Below, piece by piece: positions 1-7,801 of a DNA stretch of 64,000 nt. Source of the DNA: JAPOKJ01 sp031421635 (GTDB lineage: Bacteria; Pseudomonadota; Gammaproteobacteria; Burkholderiales; Burkholderiaceae_E); the NCBI GenBank assembly GCA_031421635.1, contig JANOPA010000131.1, positions 15,376-79,375 of the forward strand, in the 5' to 3' direction. The notes under the pieces are model-generated. The model was given only the letters and a program-made list of their open reading frames with translations. It searched no databases and was not told the origin of the DNA. The position numbers and the translations under genes were made by a program. Position 1 is the stretch's first letter, and the number at the start of each line of letters is the position of its first letter.

Positions 1-360
1 TGTTCCGCCATAAAGCGTATTGGCGGCCACGATATGGTCGCCCTGGCGCAGCAATGTGAACATCGCCACCATTTCTGCGGCCATGCCGCTCGAGGTGGCG
101 ATCGCCGCGCGTCCGCCTTCAAGCGCTGCTATTCTCTCCTCAAGTACTGCGACCGTAGGGTTGCTCAAGCGCGAGTACACATTACCAAAGGTTTGTAAGT
201 TAAACAGGCTGGCAGCGTGCTCCGCCGAGTCAAACACGTACGAGGTGGTTTGATAAATTGGTAGGGCTCGCGAGCCGGTGGCGGCATCGGGAATTTGACC
301 CGCATGTAGACACAAGGTTTCGATGCCAAACTGGCGATCAGGGGCGGGCTTCTCAGCCAT
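1..360 (-). CDS. O-acetyl/O-succinylhomoserine sulfhydrylase, N-terminal part (cut by window edge)
   Basis: Cys/Met-metabolism PLP enzyme that makes homocysteine from an activated homoserine and sulfide. Only the first 120 codons lie in the window, read leftward from the ATG at 358-360. The visible protein starts MAEKPAPDRQFGIETLCLHAG and continues with PIYQTTSYVFDSAEHAASLF, YSRLSNPTVAVLEERIAALE and SGMAAEMVAMFTLLRQGD. These are the conserved N-terminal blocks of the MetY/MetZ family. The PLP lysine lies beyond the edge. The CoA-binding protein lies immediately upstream on the same strand, 21 bp away, so the two are probably co-transcribed. MetY and MetZ cannot be separated on this part. Confidence 0.85.
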   Translation of the reverse strand, partial: MAEKPAPDRQFGIETLCLHAGQIPDAATGSRALPIYQTTSYVFDSAEHAASLFNLQTFGNVYSRLSNPTVAVLEERIAALEGGRAAIATSSGMAAEMVAMFTLLRQGDHIVAANTLYGGT

Positions 361-381
361 GGGTGTCTCCAATGTTTTTGT

Positions 382-864
382 CTAGTACGGGAGGTGGCGC
401 GGGCGCTTCGCGGAGATGACGCCGGTGTTGACGCCGACCCAGCCCAAGCCACCAAAGAGTCGGCCGTGCTCTATCTTTACGCAGCGATCCGTGATGCTGT
501 CCAGCCCCGCCGCGCGGACCAAGGCGTCGGCTTGCAGGTTGACCACGCCGAGTTGCTGCCAGAGGCAGGAGGCCCCGATGGCAATGGCGTCTTTGGCAAG
601 CGGTTCGATGTCGAGGCTCTTGCGAAAGCAATCGACGATATCGATCTTGGCACCGCATCCCGCAGCAGCTTCATTGAGGCTGGCATAACACGTCTCGCCT
701 AGAATTTCAGGATACTTTGGGTTGACCGGAACGATGCGATATCCGTGCTCTTGGATATACTTGGCTGCAAAATAGCTCGGCCGATACCAATCCGCCGATA
801 AGCCGACCACGGCAATGGTTTTGCTGGTCGCTAATATTCTTCTTAGGGTTTCAATGTCACTCAT
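382..864 (-). CDS. CoA-binding domain protein (YccU-like)
   Basis: A 160-residue single-domain Rossmann-like protein of the CoA-binding family (YccU type). The N-terminus TIAVVGLSADWYRPSYFAA is the typical first beta-alpha unit. It is followed by the conserved RIVPVNPKYPEILGETCYAS block and, near the C-terminus, by a VVNLQADALVRAAGL...DRCVKIEHGRL stretch that closes the family. It is encoded just upstream of the homoserine sulfhydrylase, a pairing seen in many betaproteobacteria. The biochemical role of the family is not settled; the stand-alone domain resembles the CoA-binding part of succinyl-CoA synthetase. Family call firm, function unknown. Confidence 0.85.
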   Translation of the reverse strand: MSDIETLRRILATSKTIAVVGLSADWYRPSYFAAKYIQEHGYRIVPVNPKYPEILGETCYASLNEAAAGCGAKIDIVDCFRKSLDIEPLAKDAIAIGASCLWQQLGVVNLQADALVRAAGLDSITDRCVKIEHGRLFGGLGWVGVNTGVISAKRPRHLPY

Positions 865-1162
865 GGCTTCCGATCAATCCCACTTTCATTCTCCGCTTGC
901 TCATTTTGATCCCGCCTCGGATTTTGATGCAAAGGCGCATTACGCTCATTTTTAAGCGCTACGCATCATGGCATTTGTGGCAAGGAAAAGGCCCTCACTT
1001 TGGGCGCTCACTCTGGAAATTATGATGCAGTGTAAACCCGGTCAAAAATTGCTGAGCGCCGATGTAAGCGCGCATTTCAGCCAGTCATCCGTCAAATAGT
1101 GCTATCGTTGCAAATAGCCACTCAGGCAAGTGATAAGTTGCAATCCAACGGGAGACACGGGT

Positions 1163-1855
1163 ATGGCTAATAAAATGACAATGCCCGGAATGGGTTTGAT
1201 GAAAGGCGTAGGTATTGGCCCGCTGAATATCGGAAATGTCTTGGATACTATGGGCTTTGTGAAAAAAGCCTGGGGCGCAATGAATGCCCCTTCTGCCTTC
1301 ATGCCAACCATTGATGTCGAGGAGCTTAAAAAGCGCATCGTCGATTTGCAAGCGGTTGAGCAGTGGCTGGTGATGAACCTGGGCATGATCCAAGGTTCCA
1401 TTCAAGCGCTGGAGGTGCAAAAGGCCACTATTGAAACTCTCAAAGGCGTGACCAAGGGCTTGGTACCGGGCCTGGGCGGTGAGGCGTCGCAATCCCCTGC
1501 ACTGAGTCCCGAGGCCATTGCCTCGACGCTTTTCAACTCGCCTAATTTCAATTTGTCCAAGACGACTACAGATCAAGGCGTTGCGATTGCTGACCCTCCG
1601 CCCGCATCTAAACCGAAACCTAAGTCCCGTGCCAAGCCACTTGAGCTGAAAGTCGGCGATGGGGCACTCGGACCGGCAAACTGGCTTGAGTTTTTGCAGG
1701 GCCAGTTTAATCAAGTGACACAAGCAGCGATGTCGGGAGCCAGTTTGAAATCTGCTCAAAAATCGGCGAAGGGTACTCTCAAACCAGTGAGTAAGAGTGT
1801 CCCTAATAAAAATGCTGCGAAGTCGGGCGCCAAAAAAACGAGAATCTCTAAATGA
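1163..1855 (+). CDS. PhaM-like polyhydroxyalkanoate granule regulatory protein
   Basis: A 230-residue protein. Around residues 50-110 it carries the signature TIDVEELKKRIVDLQAVEQW followed by LVMNLGMIQGSIQALEVQKA. This matches the conserved core of PhaM, the betaproteobacterial protein that binds PHB synthase and DNA and controls the number and segregation of granules. The C-terminus is Lys/Ala/Ser-rich (SAQKSAKGTLKPVSKSVPNK and on), as expected for the DNA-binding tail. The ATG at 1163 is preferred over an in-frame start at 1130 because GGGAGA lies about 7 bases upstream. Its stop overlaps the FIST gene by ATGA, so the two are translationally coupled. Confidence 0.75.
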   Translation: MANKMTMPGMGLMKGVGIGPLNIGNVLDTMGFVKKAWGAMNAPSAFMPTIDVEELKKRIVDLQAVEQWLVMNLGMIQGSIQALEVQKATIETLKGVTKGLVPGLGGEASQSPALSPEAIASTLFNSPNFNLSKTTTDQGVAIADPPPASKPKPKSRAKPLELKVGDGALGPANWLEFLQGQFNQVTQAAMSGASLKSAQKSAKGTLKPVSKSVPNKNAAKSGAKKTRISK

Positions 1856-3183
1856 ACGCCGGGTCGATACCTCAAGCCGTTTTTCGGATGGGACATGCTA
1901 CCCACCCCGATTTTCGAATGTTGGTCGAAATGGCGATTACCCAGCTCGGTGACGTAACTGAACTTATGACGTCGATCAGCCCTGGCCCGGTATCCGGTGT
2001 CGCGGAATCGGATAGTTCGGAGGAAGAAGCGCCTGCTCACCTTCTTGGAATAGCCTATGTGACGCCGTCTATGGAACCCCGCTGGGCACATATTTTGGTG
2101 GAGCTTAGGCGCTGCCTGCCGCGGGTGCAGTGGGTTGGCTCGGTGGGGCATTCGATTTGTGCAGGAGCGACTGAGTATGTGGATGAGCCCGCGCTGGCCA
2201 TTTTACTAACCTCACTTCCATCCTCTCAGTGGGCTATGTTTTCAGGCCTGAAGGGCGCTGCACAGCGCGGCGGAATTGCTCTTAATGAGGCGTCGGCGAT
2301 CCTCTTGCATGTTGACCCTAGTAGTGCCGACCTTATTGAAAGTCTCAAAGTCCTTGCGGGCAAGGCGATTCAGGCCCTAGTTTTCGGTGGGGTATCGAGT
2401 AGTTCGGGCAATACTATTGGTTCTCAAACTCATGTGGCTAGCCAAACGGTTCAAGGCGGTATGTCGGGGGTGATGTTTGGACCGCGAGTCCGCATCTTGT
2501 CGCGAGTCACCCAGGGCTGTCGACCTCTGGCACCAGCGCACACAGTATCAGCGAGCAGTGCAAATTATTTACAAGCGCTCGATGGCGAACCTGCCCTCGA
2601 TGTCATGTTGGCGGATCTCGGGGTGGATGAGTCGCTGCGTTACTCGCGCGATGGTCAAGCTTTGATGCGCGCACTGCCGACCGCTCGCCTTCGCTCCGGT
2701 CTTTTAATTGGAATTAGCCCTGGGCTTGATTCGCAAAATCTCAAAACCGGCCCGGCCAGACCTGGAGAAAGTTCTGGACCGAGTCGTCCCACGGTGCGTC
2801 GCTTTGGGATGGCCGACTATCAGGTTCGAAACGTGGTGGGCATCGATCCAGAGCAGAGAATTTTAGCCCTTGGTGCGCAGGTAAATCGTGGCGATCAAAT
2901 TGTGTTTTGTACGCGCGATTTTGATGCCGCACATGCCGATCTGATTCGTATCTGCGCCGAACTTCGAGACGAAGTGGAAGAGCAAGGGCTGCAAATGCTT
3001 GGCGCCCACTACGTATCATGTACTGGGCGAGGCGCACACCTGTTTGGCTCCCATGGGGCCGAGCTCGCGGTGATTCGTCATAACCTAGGTGACGTTCCTT
3101 TGGTCGGTTTTTATGCAAACGGTGAAATAGCCGGTGATAAGTTATACGGCTATACCGGTGTACTCAGTTTGTTTGTTGGATAG
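1852..3183 (+). CDS. FIST-domain sensory protein
   Basis: A 443-residue protein with the two-part FIST N/FIST C layout. The C-terminal 100 residues contain DLIRICAELRDEVEEQGLQM, LGAHYVSCTGRGAHLFG and VPLVGFYANGEIAGDKLYGY, which are the hallmark blocks of FIST C. FIST proteins are thought to bind small ligands, possibly amino acids, and usually accompany signal-transduction domains. This one is free-standing, with no membrane segment and no kinase or GGDEF part. It overlaps the PhaM-like gene by 4 bp. At its 3' end it overlaps the MerR/B12 gene tail-to-tail by 34 bp. The ligand is unknown. Confidence 0.8.
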   Translation: MNAGSIPQAVFRMGHATHPDFRMLVEMAITQLGDVTELMTSISPGPVSGVAESDSSEEEAPAHLLGIAYVTPSMEPRWAHILVELRRCLPRVQWVGSVGHSICAGATEYVDEPALAILLTSLPSSQWAMFSGLKGAAQRGGIALNEASAILLHVDPSSADLIESLKVLAGKAIQALVFGGVSSSSGNTIGSQTHVASQTVQGGMSGVMFGPRVRILSRVTQGCRPLAPAHTVSASSANYLQALDGEPALDVMLADLGVDESLRYSRDGQALMRALPTARLRSGLLIGISPGLDSQNLKTGPARPGESSGPSRPTVRRFGMADYQVRNVVGIDPEQRILALGAQVNRGDQIVFCTRDFDAAHADLIRICAELRDEVEEQGLQMLGAHYVSCTGRGAHLFGSHGAELAVIRHNLGDVPLVGFYANGEIAGDKLYGYTGVLSLFVG

Positions 3184-4133
3184 AACGGCGCTCGCTGCGA
3201 AGACTTCCAGGTTCCGAGTGCAAATGGAATGTCCTTCAATGAGGTGACGACGCGGACGCCCTCTGGAGGTTTGCGTTGCAAGATGGAAGCCAATCCACCT
3301 GCCCAGACTTCAACTTCGGGCGGCAATAGTTGACGGAGTTCGGAGAGGCCTTCGATCACATGATTGGGATTTAAGTAGCTTGAGAAAGAGAGTGCCACTG
3401 CATTAATATTTTGGACTTGTGTAGCGCGAACAATATCCCGAATAGGTGTTTGGATGCCGAGCGAAATGCATTTCGCGCCGTGAAGTGCCAAAATGGCCTC
3501 TGCCATGAGCAGTCCCAATCCGTGGGGCTCAATCGGAAAAGTCGTCAGTAGAACTTTAGGACCATCACTAACGCTTGGAATATTGCCAATGGCGTTGCGC
3601 AGCACTACTTGGATTGACTCGGTATAAAGATGCTCTTCAAAGACTTCGAGTGAACCACTTGCCCATGCTTCGCCAACCTTGGCCGTTAAAGGCGCAACTA
3701 TTTCAATAACAAAACTTTCGAGGCCTATGCGTAAGGAGGACTGAGTGAGCAGGCGTCGCAGCTCATCGATTTGATGAGTCCTACAGAGCATCAGAAGCCT
3801 TGTCAAATCCCCGTGGTGGGCAGGCTGAGGGGCAGTGGCCGTGGAGGCAACAGTTTGTTGGGCCAGCGACTCCAAATGCTCGACAGGCATATTGACGATT
3901 TTTCCAGGTCGATACCCGGAATTAATAAGGCGACCCATGACCCTTAGCTTGGTTAACTGATCAATCGTATAAAGGCGCTCACCAAAGGGGTCTCGCTCGG
4001 GCAAGGGAAAGCCGTAACGACGCTCCCATACCCGCAAAGTGTCTTTGGACAGACCGGTCTCTCTTTCCATCGCCGAAATGCTGATGGTTGGAGACGGCGT
4101 CTCTGGATGGTTCAATGAGTTCCGAGCCATCAT
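3150..4133 (-). CDS. MerR-family B12-binding transcriptional regulator (CarH/LitR photoreceptor family)
   Basis: Predicted light-responsive repressor that uses adenosylcobalamin as chromophore. Residues about 17-85 are a MerR winged helix (MERETGLSKDTLRVWERRYG, then GERLYTIDQLTKLRVM). The middle helical domain contains W157-x9-E167-H168, the cap motif of CarH. The Rossmann domain contains E202-P-H204-G-L-G207, the E-x-H-x-x-G loop whose histidine ligates cobalt from below. All key cobalamin contacts of the family are therefore present. Start chosen at the ATG at 4131-4133 (a second ATG follows): a TATAAT on this strand at 4209-4204 would put the transcript start inside the longer TTG-initiated frame (4292). 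It is divergent from a lipid-modifying operon, which it probably controls. Confidence 0.85.
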   Translation of the reverse strand: MMARNSLNHPETPSPTISISAMERETGLSKDTLRVWERRYGFPLPERDPFGERLYTIDQLTKLRVMGRLINSGYRPGKIVNMPVEHLESLAQQTVASTATAPQPAHHGDLTRLLMLCRTHQIDELRRLLTQSSLRIGLESFVIEIVAPLTAKVGEAWASGSLEVFEEHLYTESIQVVLRNAIGNIPSVSDGPKVLLTTFPIEPHGLGLLMAEAILALHGAKCISLGIQTPIRDIVRATQVQNINAVALSFSSYLNPNHVIEGLSELRQLLPPEVEVWAGGLASILQRKPPEGVRVVTSLKDIPFALGTWKSSQRAPFYPTNKLSTPV

Positions 4134-4203
4134 AGTGTCATCAGTCGTTTGTTCTTCTGCAATTTGTTGACGCGCGGGATTGCCAAACCTTGAGCATTTT
4201 TTT

Positions 4204-4267
4204 ATTATAAGGTCTTGTCCGGCGTTGTATAGGACAAAACAGGATTTGATCGTCCGTTTGTCGGACG
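4204..4267 (-). promoter_or_regulatory. Putative regulator promoter with two inverted repeats
   Basis: On the minus strand there is TATAAT at 4209-4204, 71-76 bp before the regulator ATG. No good -35 lies at 17 bp (CTATAC); TTGTCC sits 22 bp away. The region holds two perfect inverted repeats: TTGTCC-N11-GGACAA at 4215-4237, and CGTCCG-N5-CGGACG at 4251-4267. They are plausible operators for autoregulation, as is usual in the CarH/LitR family, but this is inference. Confidence 0.4.
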
Positions 4268-4295
4268 CAAATGAATAGAAATCAATGGTCAAAGT

Positions 4296-4323
4296 TTGAC
4301 TAATCAGTCATATTTGTTATCAT
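4296..4323 (+). promoter_or_regulatory. Putative sigma70-type promoter of the light-response operon with operator
   Basis: TTGACT (4296-4301), a 16-bp spacer, then TATCAT (4318-4323), about 80 bp upstream of the first operon gene. The -35 box and spacer contain the inverted repeat TGACT-AATC-AGTCA (4297-4310). A repressor bound there would cover the promoter. CarH-type repressors act by sitting on the promoter in the dark, so position and symmetry fit. Binding is not shown by the sequence. Confidence 0.5.
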
Positions 4324-4402
4324 CAAGGTGGTAGTTTGTATCCGGGTCGTTTCGGCCTGGACTCTTGAACCGCTTCCCAGCGTAAGTTGATTGGTCGGAG
4401 AG

Positions 4403-5743
4403 ATGAAGAAAATTGCGATTATCGGATCCGGAGTTTCAGGCCTGGGATGTGCTTACGCTCTGCGTCATCAGTGCCATCTGACTGTTTTCGAGGCGAGCGG
4501 GAGCCTTGGTGGACACGCCAACACAGTCGACGTCCGGTTGGATCATAAAAACTTCGGCGTGGACACTGGATTTCTGGTCTACAACGAAAGAACTTACCCC
4601 CATTTAATTCGGCTCTTTGAAGAGCTTAAAGTAAAGGTAGTCGCGTCGGAAATGTCGTTTTCGATATCGCGCCGGGATGTGGACAGGGAGTGGTGTGGTT
4701 CTTCACTATTCTCTCTGCTGGCTCAGCCCTCTAACGCCCTCTCACCACGGTTTTGGTCGATGGTGAAGGATATTTTGCGCTTCAATAAGGAAGCAACGGC
4801 TCTCGCCCACCTCGAGCAAACCGGAGATGTAACCGATTCCCGCCAAGCGGCATTCAACGAACCTCTCAGCCAATATCTCAAACGCATGCATTACGGGAAG
4901 GCGTTTTCCCAAGATTACCTTCTGCCCATGGCAGCCGCAATTTGGTCATGCCCAATTTCCACGATGGCGAGTTTCCCGATGGGCAGCTTCGTGCGCTTTT
5001 TTCACAATCACGGCCTTCTTCAAGTTACTAACCGTCCACAGTGGTTTACCTGCGAAGGAGGCTCGAGGCACTATGTTCGAGCCTTGACGAACGCCTTGAC
5101 AGCCCTTGGGCACTACGTGAGGACTAACACCCCGGTCTTGCAAGTGGAGCGCAGTGCGGGCCAAATCAATGTTCGCACCCGTACCGGGGTAGAAAGATTT
5201 GATGGGGTAGTGATGGCCTGTCACAGTGATCAAGCCCTAAAACTCTTGCAGCAGCCCAGTGCTCTGGAGCAAGAAGTCCTCTCTGCGATTGGCTACCAGG
5301 AGAATCTCGCCTATTTGCATTGCGACCGTTCCTTAATGCCTAAACGCTCGAAAGCCTGGGCTGCCTGGAACTATATTTGCGACCAAAGTCCCGATGAGAG
5401 CGCAGATGCACGCGTGTCGGTCACTTATTGGCTTAACCGCCTCCAGCCACTACCCTGTCAGACCGACGTCTTTGTATCGCTAAATCCTATTTCGCTGCCG
5501 AGTGAAGACAGCATTCTCAAGAAAATCACTTACGCACATCCAGTCTTTGATGCCGAGGCTACCCTCGCTCAAGCAAAGATCCCCTCCCTGCAGGGCCGAC
5601 AAAATACATGGTACGCCGGTGCCTGGTGCGGATATGGTTTTCACGAGGATGGGTTGAAGTCCGGCATTGATGCGGCTCGTAGAGTACAGGCACAAATCTA
5701 TGCGCTCAGCGCCGCACCCGCAACCCAGGCTTTGGCGGCTTGA
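4403..5743 (+). CDS. FAD/NAD(P)-dependent oxidoreductase (COG2907 amine-oxidase-like)
   Basis: A 446-residue flavoprotein. The N-terminus MKKIAIIGSGVSGLGCAYAL is a GxGxxG dinucleotide fold, followed by FEASGSLGGHANTVDV and GVDTGFLVYNERTYPHLIRL. The C-terminal block YAGAWCGYGFHEDGLKSGID is the FAD-binding closing motif of the COG2907 group. The substrate is unproven. In other bacteria this gene is regularly followed by DUF1365 and a cyclopropane-synthase homologue, as here, and such clusters have been linked to modification of unsaturated phospholipid acyl chains and to singlet-oxygen or light response. ATG at 4403 chosen; a TTG at 4391 is the alternative. Stop and next start overlap (TTGATGA). 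Confidence 0.8.
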   Translation: MKKIAIIGSGVSGLGCAYALRHQCHLTVFEASGSLGGHANTVDVRLDHKNFGVDTGFLVYNERTYPHLIRLFEELKVKVVASEMSFSISRRDVDREWCGSSLFSLLAQPSNALSPRFWSMVKDILRFNKEATALAHLEQTGDVTDSRQAAFNEPLSQYLKRMHYGKAFSQDYLLPMAAAIWSCPISTMASFPMGSFVRFFHNHGLLQVTNRPQWFTCEGGSRHYVRALTNALTALGHYVRTNTPVLQVERSAGQINVRTRTGVERFDGVVMACHSDQALKLLQQPSALEQEVLSAIGYQENLAYLHCDRSLMPKRSKAWAAWNYICDQSPDESADARVSVTYWLNRLQPLPCQTDVFVSLNPISLPSEDSILKKITYAHPVFDAEATLAQAKIPSLQGRQNTWYAGAWCGYGFHEDGLKSGIDAARRVQAQIYALSAAPATQALAA

Positions 5744-6540
5744 TGAACGCACCTCAAGAGTCTTCCGCCTCAACACTCCTAAAGGGAAGTTCTCTTTCCC
5801 CAAAGCCCAGGTTCGGCTTCGGACAGGTCTGGCATTCTCGGTCACGACCGAGTGTTCACGAGTTCCGCTATCGCGCCTTTTTTGTTGCAGTGTCCGCCCG
5901 AGACCTTTTGGGTCCCGCGAGCGGTAATTGGCTCTTTGGAATCAATCGCCCGGCTCTTATCTCGCTCTCACGTAATGACCATGACCTTGTTGCCGACGAG
6001 ACGTTGTCAGACACCCTTGCGAAGATCTTTGGCTCTCATGACGTTATGTTGTACACCTTCGCGAAAGTGCTTGGATATCAGTTCAAACCCGTCAGCTTCT
6101 GGATTTCCGACAAAAAAGTATTGGCTGAGGTTCACAACACCTTTGGGGAACGACATGCCTACGTCTTGCGCAGAGATCAGCCTTTGAGCGCAGAGAAGTG
6201 TTTTCATGTCTCCCCTTTCTGCGATGTTAAGGGTCGATATGAGTTTGACCTTCGAACTTCGCCAGATCGGTTTTCAGCCGGAATCGACTATTACGATCCA
6301 GACAATTCTCCAGCCCTGATTAGAACCCGAATCAGCGGAAGGCTTGTCCCCGTTTCGCTTAGTTCTTCCGTACAAGCCCTGACTGGCTACCCCATGTTTA
6401 GTTTTAGCGTTATTGCACGAATCCATTGGCAAGCGTTACGGCTATGGATGAAAAAAGTGCCCTGGTTTCCCAAGCCCGTTCCACCTCTAAACGCTTTAAC
6501 ACATGCCATCGACTTCACCGCCAAAAATGACAAGTCTTGA
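5743..6540 (+). CDS. DUF1365 family protein
   Basis: A 265-residue DUF1365 protein. Family blocks are HSRSRPSVHEFRYRAFFVAV near the start, LFGINRPALISLSRNDH, YTFAKVLGYQFKPVSFWI (the characteristic Y-x-F-N/K-P-V-S-F region) and AEVHNTFGERHAYVL. No catalytic mechanism is known. The family travels with COG2907 oxidoreductases and cyclopropane-synthase homologues. Here it overlaps the upstream flavoprotein gene by one base and the downstream methyltransferase by 38 bp, so all three are surely one operon and probably act on the same lipid. Confidence 0.85.
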   Translation: MNAPQESSASTLLKGSSLSPKPRFGFGQVWHSRSRPSVHEFRYRAFFVAVSARDLLGPASGNWLFGINRPALISLSRNDHDLVADETLSDTLAKIFGSHDVMLYTFAKVLGYQFKPVSFWISDKKVLAEVHNTFGERHAYVLRRDQPLSAEKCFHVSPFCDVKGRYEFDLRTSPDRFSAGIDYYDPDNSPALIRTRISGRLVPVSLSSSVQALTGYPMFSFSVIARIHWQALRLWMKKVPWFPKPVPPLNALTHAIDFTAKNDKS

Positions 6541-7792
6541 CTTTAAGGCCTTCCCGGCGCACGCGCCGCGTGCAAGTCAAAAGCAGCCGATACCCAAACG
6601 AGCACGTCTGTTGTTGCGGCTCTTGAAAGGCATCAAGGTCGGCCACTTGTCAATTTATCCACCGGGCCGCTTGCCAAGTGATGAGCCTTTGCAATTCGGA
6701 GTATTGGCGGTCGATCAACCCGAAGCACGCATCTATCTCAACAACTGGACCGCGCTCGAAGCCAGCATCAAGAATGGAGATGTTGGTTTAGCCCAATCAT
6801 GGATTGACGGCGATTGGGACAGTCCAGACCTCACAAACGTCCTGAGCTTGGCCATTGCCAATCGAGATGTGATCGATCAGGCGGTCTATGGAAGCTGGCA
6901 GGGGCGCTTGTTTTCACGCTTGAAACACTTGCTGCATCGCAACACCAAACGAGGCGCCGCACGAAATATCCATGCCCACTATGACCTCGGCAATGAGTTC
7001 TATGGCCTCTGGTTGGATCCAACGATGACTTACTCCAGCGCGCTCTTTGACGGAGCGAATAGCCCCAGCAAGGACCTAGTGCAAGGGCAAGTGCGTAAGT
7101 ATCAAAGAATGATTGATGCCTTGGCCTTGAAACCACATGCAAAGGTGCTGGAAATCGGTAGCGGGTGGGGTGGGTTTGCAGAGCTAGCGGCGCTGCAAGG
7201 CTTTCATGTTAAGGGTATAACCCTTTCTAAAGAGCAATTACTCTATGCACAACATCGCGTGCTTGCGAGTGATCAGGCCGACCGTGCAGCGTTCGCCTTG
7301 CAGGACTACCGTGACGAAGTGGGCCGATATGACGGCATCGCTTCAATTGAAATGTTTGAGGCCGTCGGAGAAGAGTACTGGCCCTTGTTTTTTCAAACCC
7401 TCAAGCGATGCCTCAAGCCTGGCGGTCTTGCACTGGTACAAACCATCACGATCCGAGACGATTTATTCGACCGCTATCGCGTTGGCTCGGACTTCATTCA
7501 GCAATATATCTTTCCGGGGGGCATGCTCCCCTCAGTCCAGGTTTTCAAGGCCCTTGCGGCGAAGCAGGGCTTGGACATCGCCGAAACCTTTTCTTTCGGC
7601 CCGGATTACGCCGAGACCCTACGTCAATGGCGCGACAAGTTTATGGGCAAGCTTGATCAAGTCCGAGATTTGGGCTTCGATCAGGCCTTTATTCGCACCT
7701 GGGAGTTCTATCTCTCCTATTGCGAAGCAGCCTTTGATCGCGGCAATACAAGTGTTGTGCAATTTACTCTTCGCCATCCAGCCAATTCCTAG
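6503..7792 (+). CDS. Cyclopropane-fatty-acyl-phospholipid synthase family SAM methyltransferase
   Basis: A 429-residue CFA-synthase homologue. It has the N-terminal lipid-binding part (QPEARIYLNNWTALEASIKN, GLAQSWIDGDWDSPDLTNVL), the substrate-binding stretch AHYDLGNEFYGLWLDPTMTY, SAM motif I (VLEIGSGWGGFAELA, about residue 214), GITLSKEQLLYA, and the SIEMFEAVGEEYWP block. Members add a methyl or methylene group to unsaturated acyl chains of phospholipids. Operon context (flavoprotein, DUF1365) suggests a specialised product such as a methylated or furan fatty acid rather than plain cyclopropane; that is inference. ATG at 6503 taken; ATG at 6527 possible. Confidence 0.88.
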   Translation: MPSTSPPKMTSLDFKAFPAHAPRASQKQPIPKRARLLLRLLKGIKVGHLSIYPPGRLPSDEPLQFGVLAVDQPEARIYLNNWTALEASIKNGDVGLAQSWIDGDWDSPDLTNVLSLAIANRDVIDQAVYGSWQGRLFSRLKHLLHRNTKRGAARNIHAHYDLGNEFYGLWLDPTMTYSSALFDGANSPSKDLVQGQVRKYQRMIDALALKPHAKVLEIGSGWGGFAELAALQGFHVKGITLSKEQLLYAQHRVLASDQADRAAFALQDYRDEVGRYDGIASIEMFEAVGEEYWPLFFQTLKRCLKPGGLALVQTITIRDDLFDRYRVGSDFIQQYIFPGGMLPSVQVFKALAAKQGLDIAETFSFGPDYAETLRQWRDKFMGKLDQVRDLGFDQAFIRTWEFYLSYCEAAFDRGNTSVVQFTLRHPANS

Positions 7793-7801
7793 CGCGCCCA
7801 A

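Noticed and set aside
863..955. 30-codon His-rich open frame divergent from the CoA-binding gene
   Set aside because: No ribosome-binding site, overlaps the start of the opposite gene, and no recognisable family.
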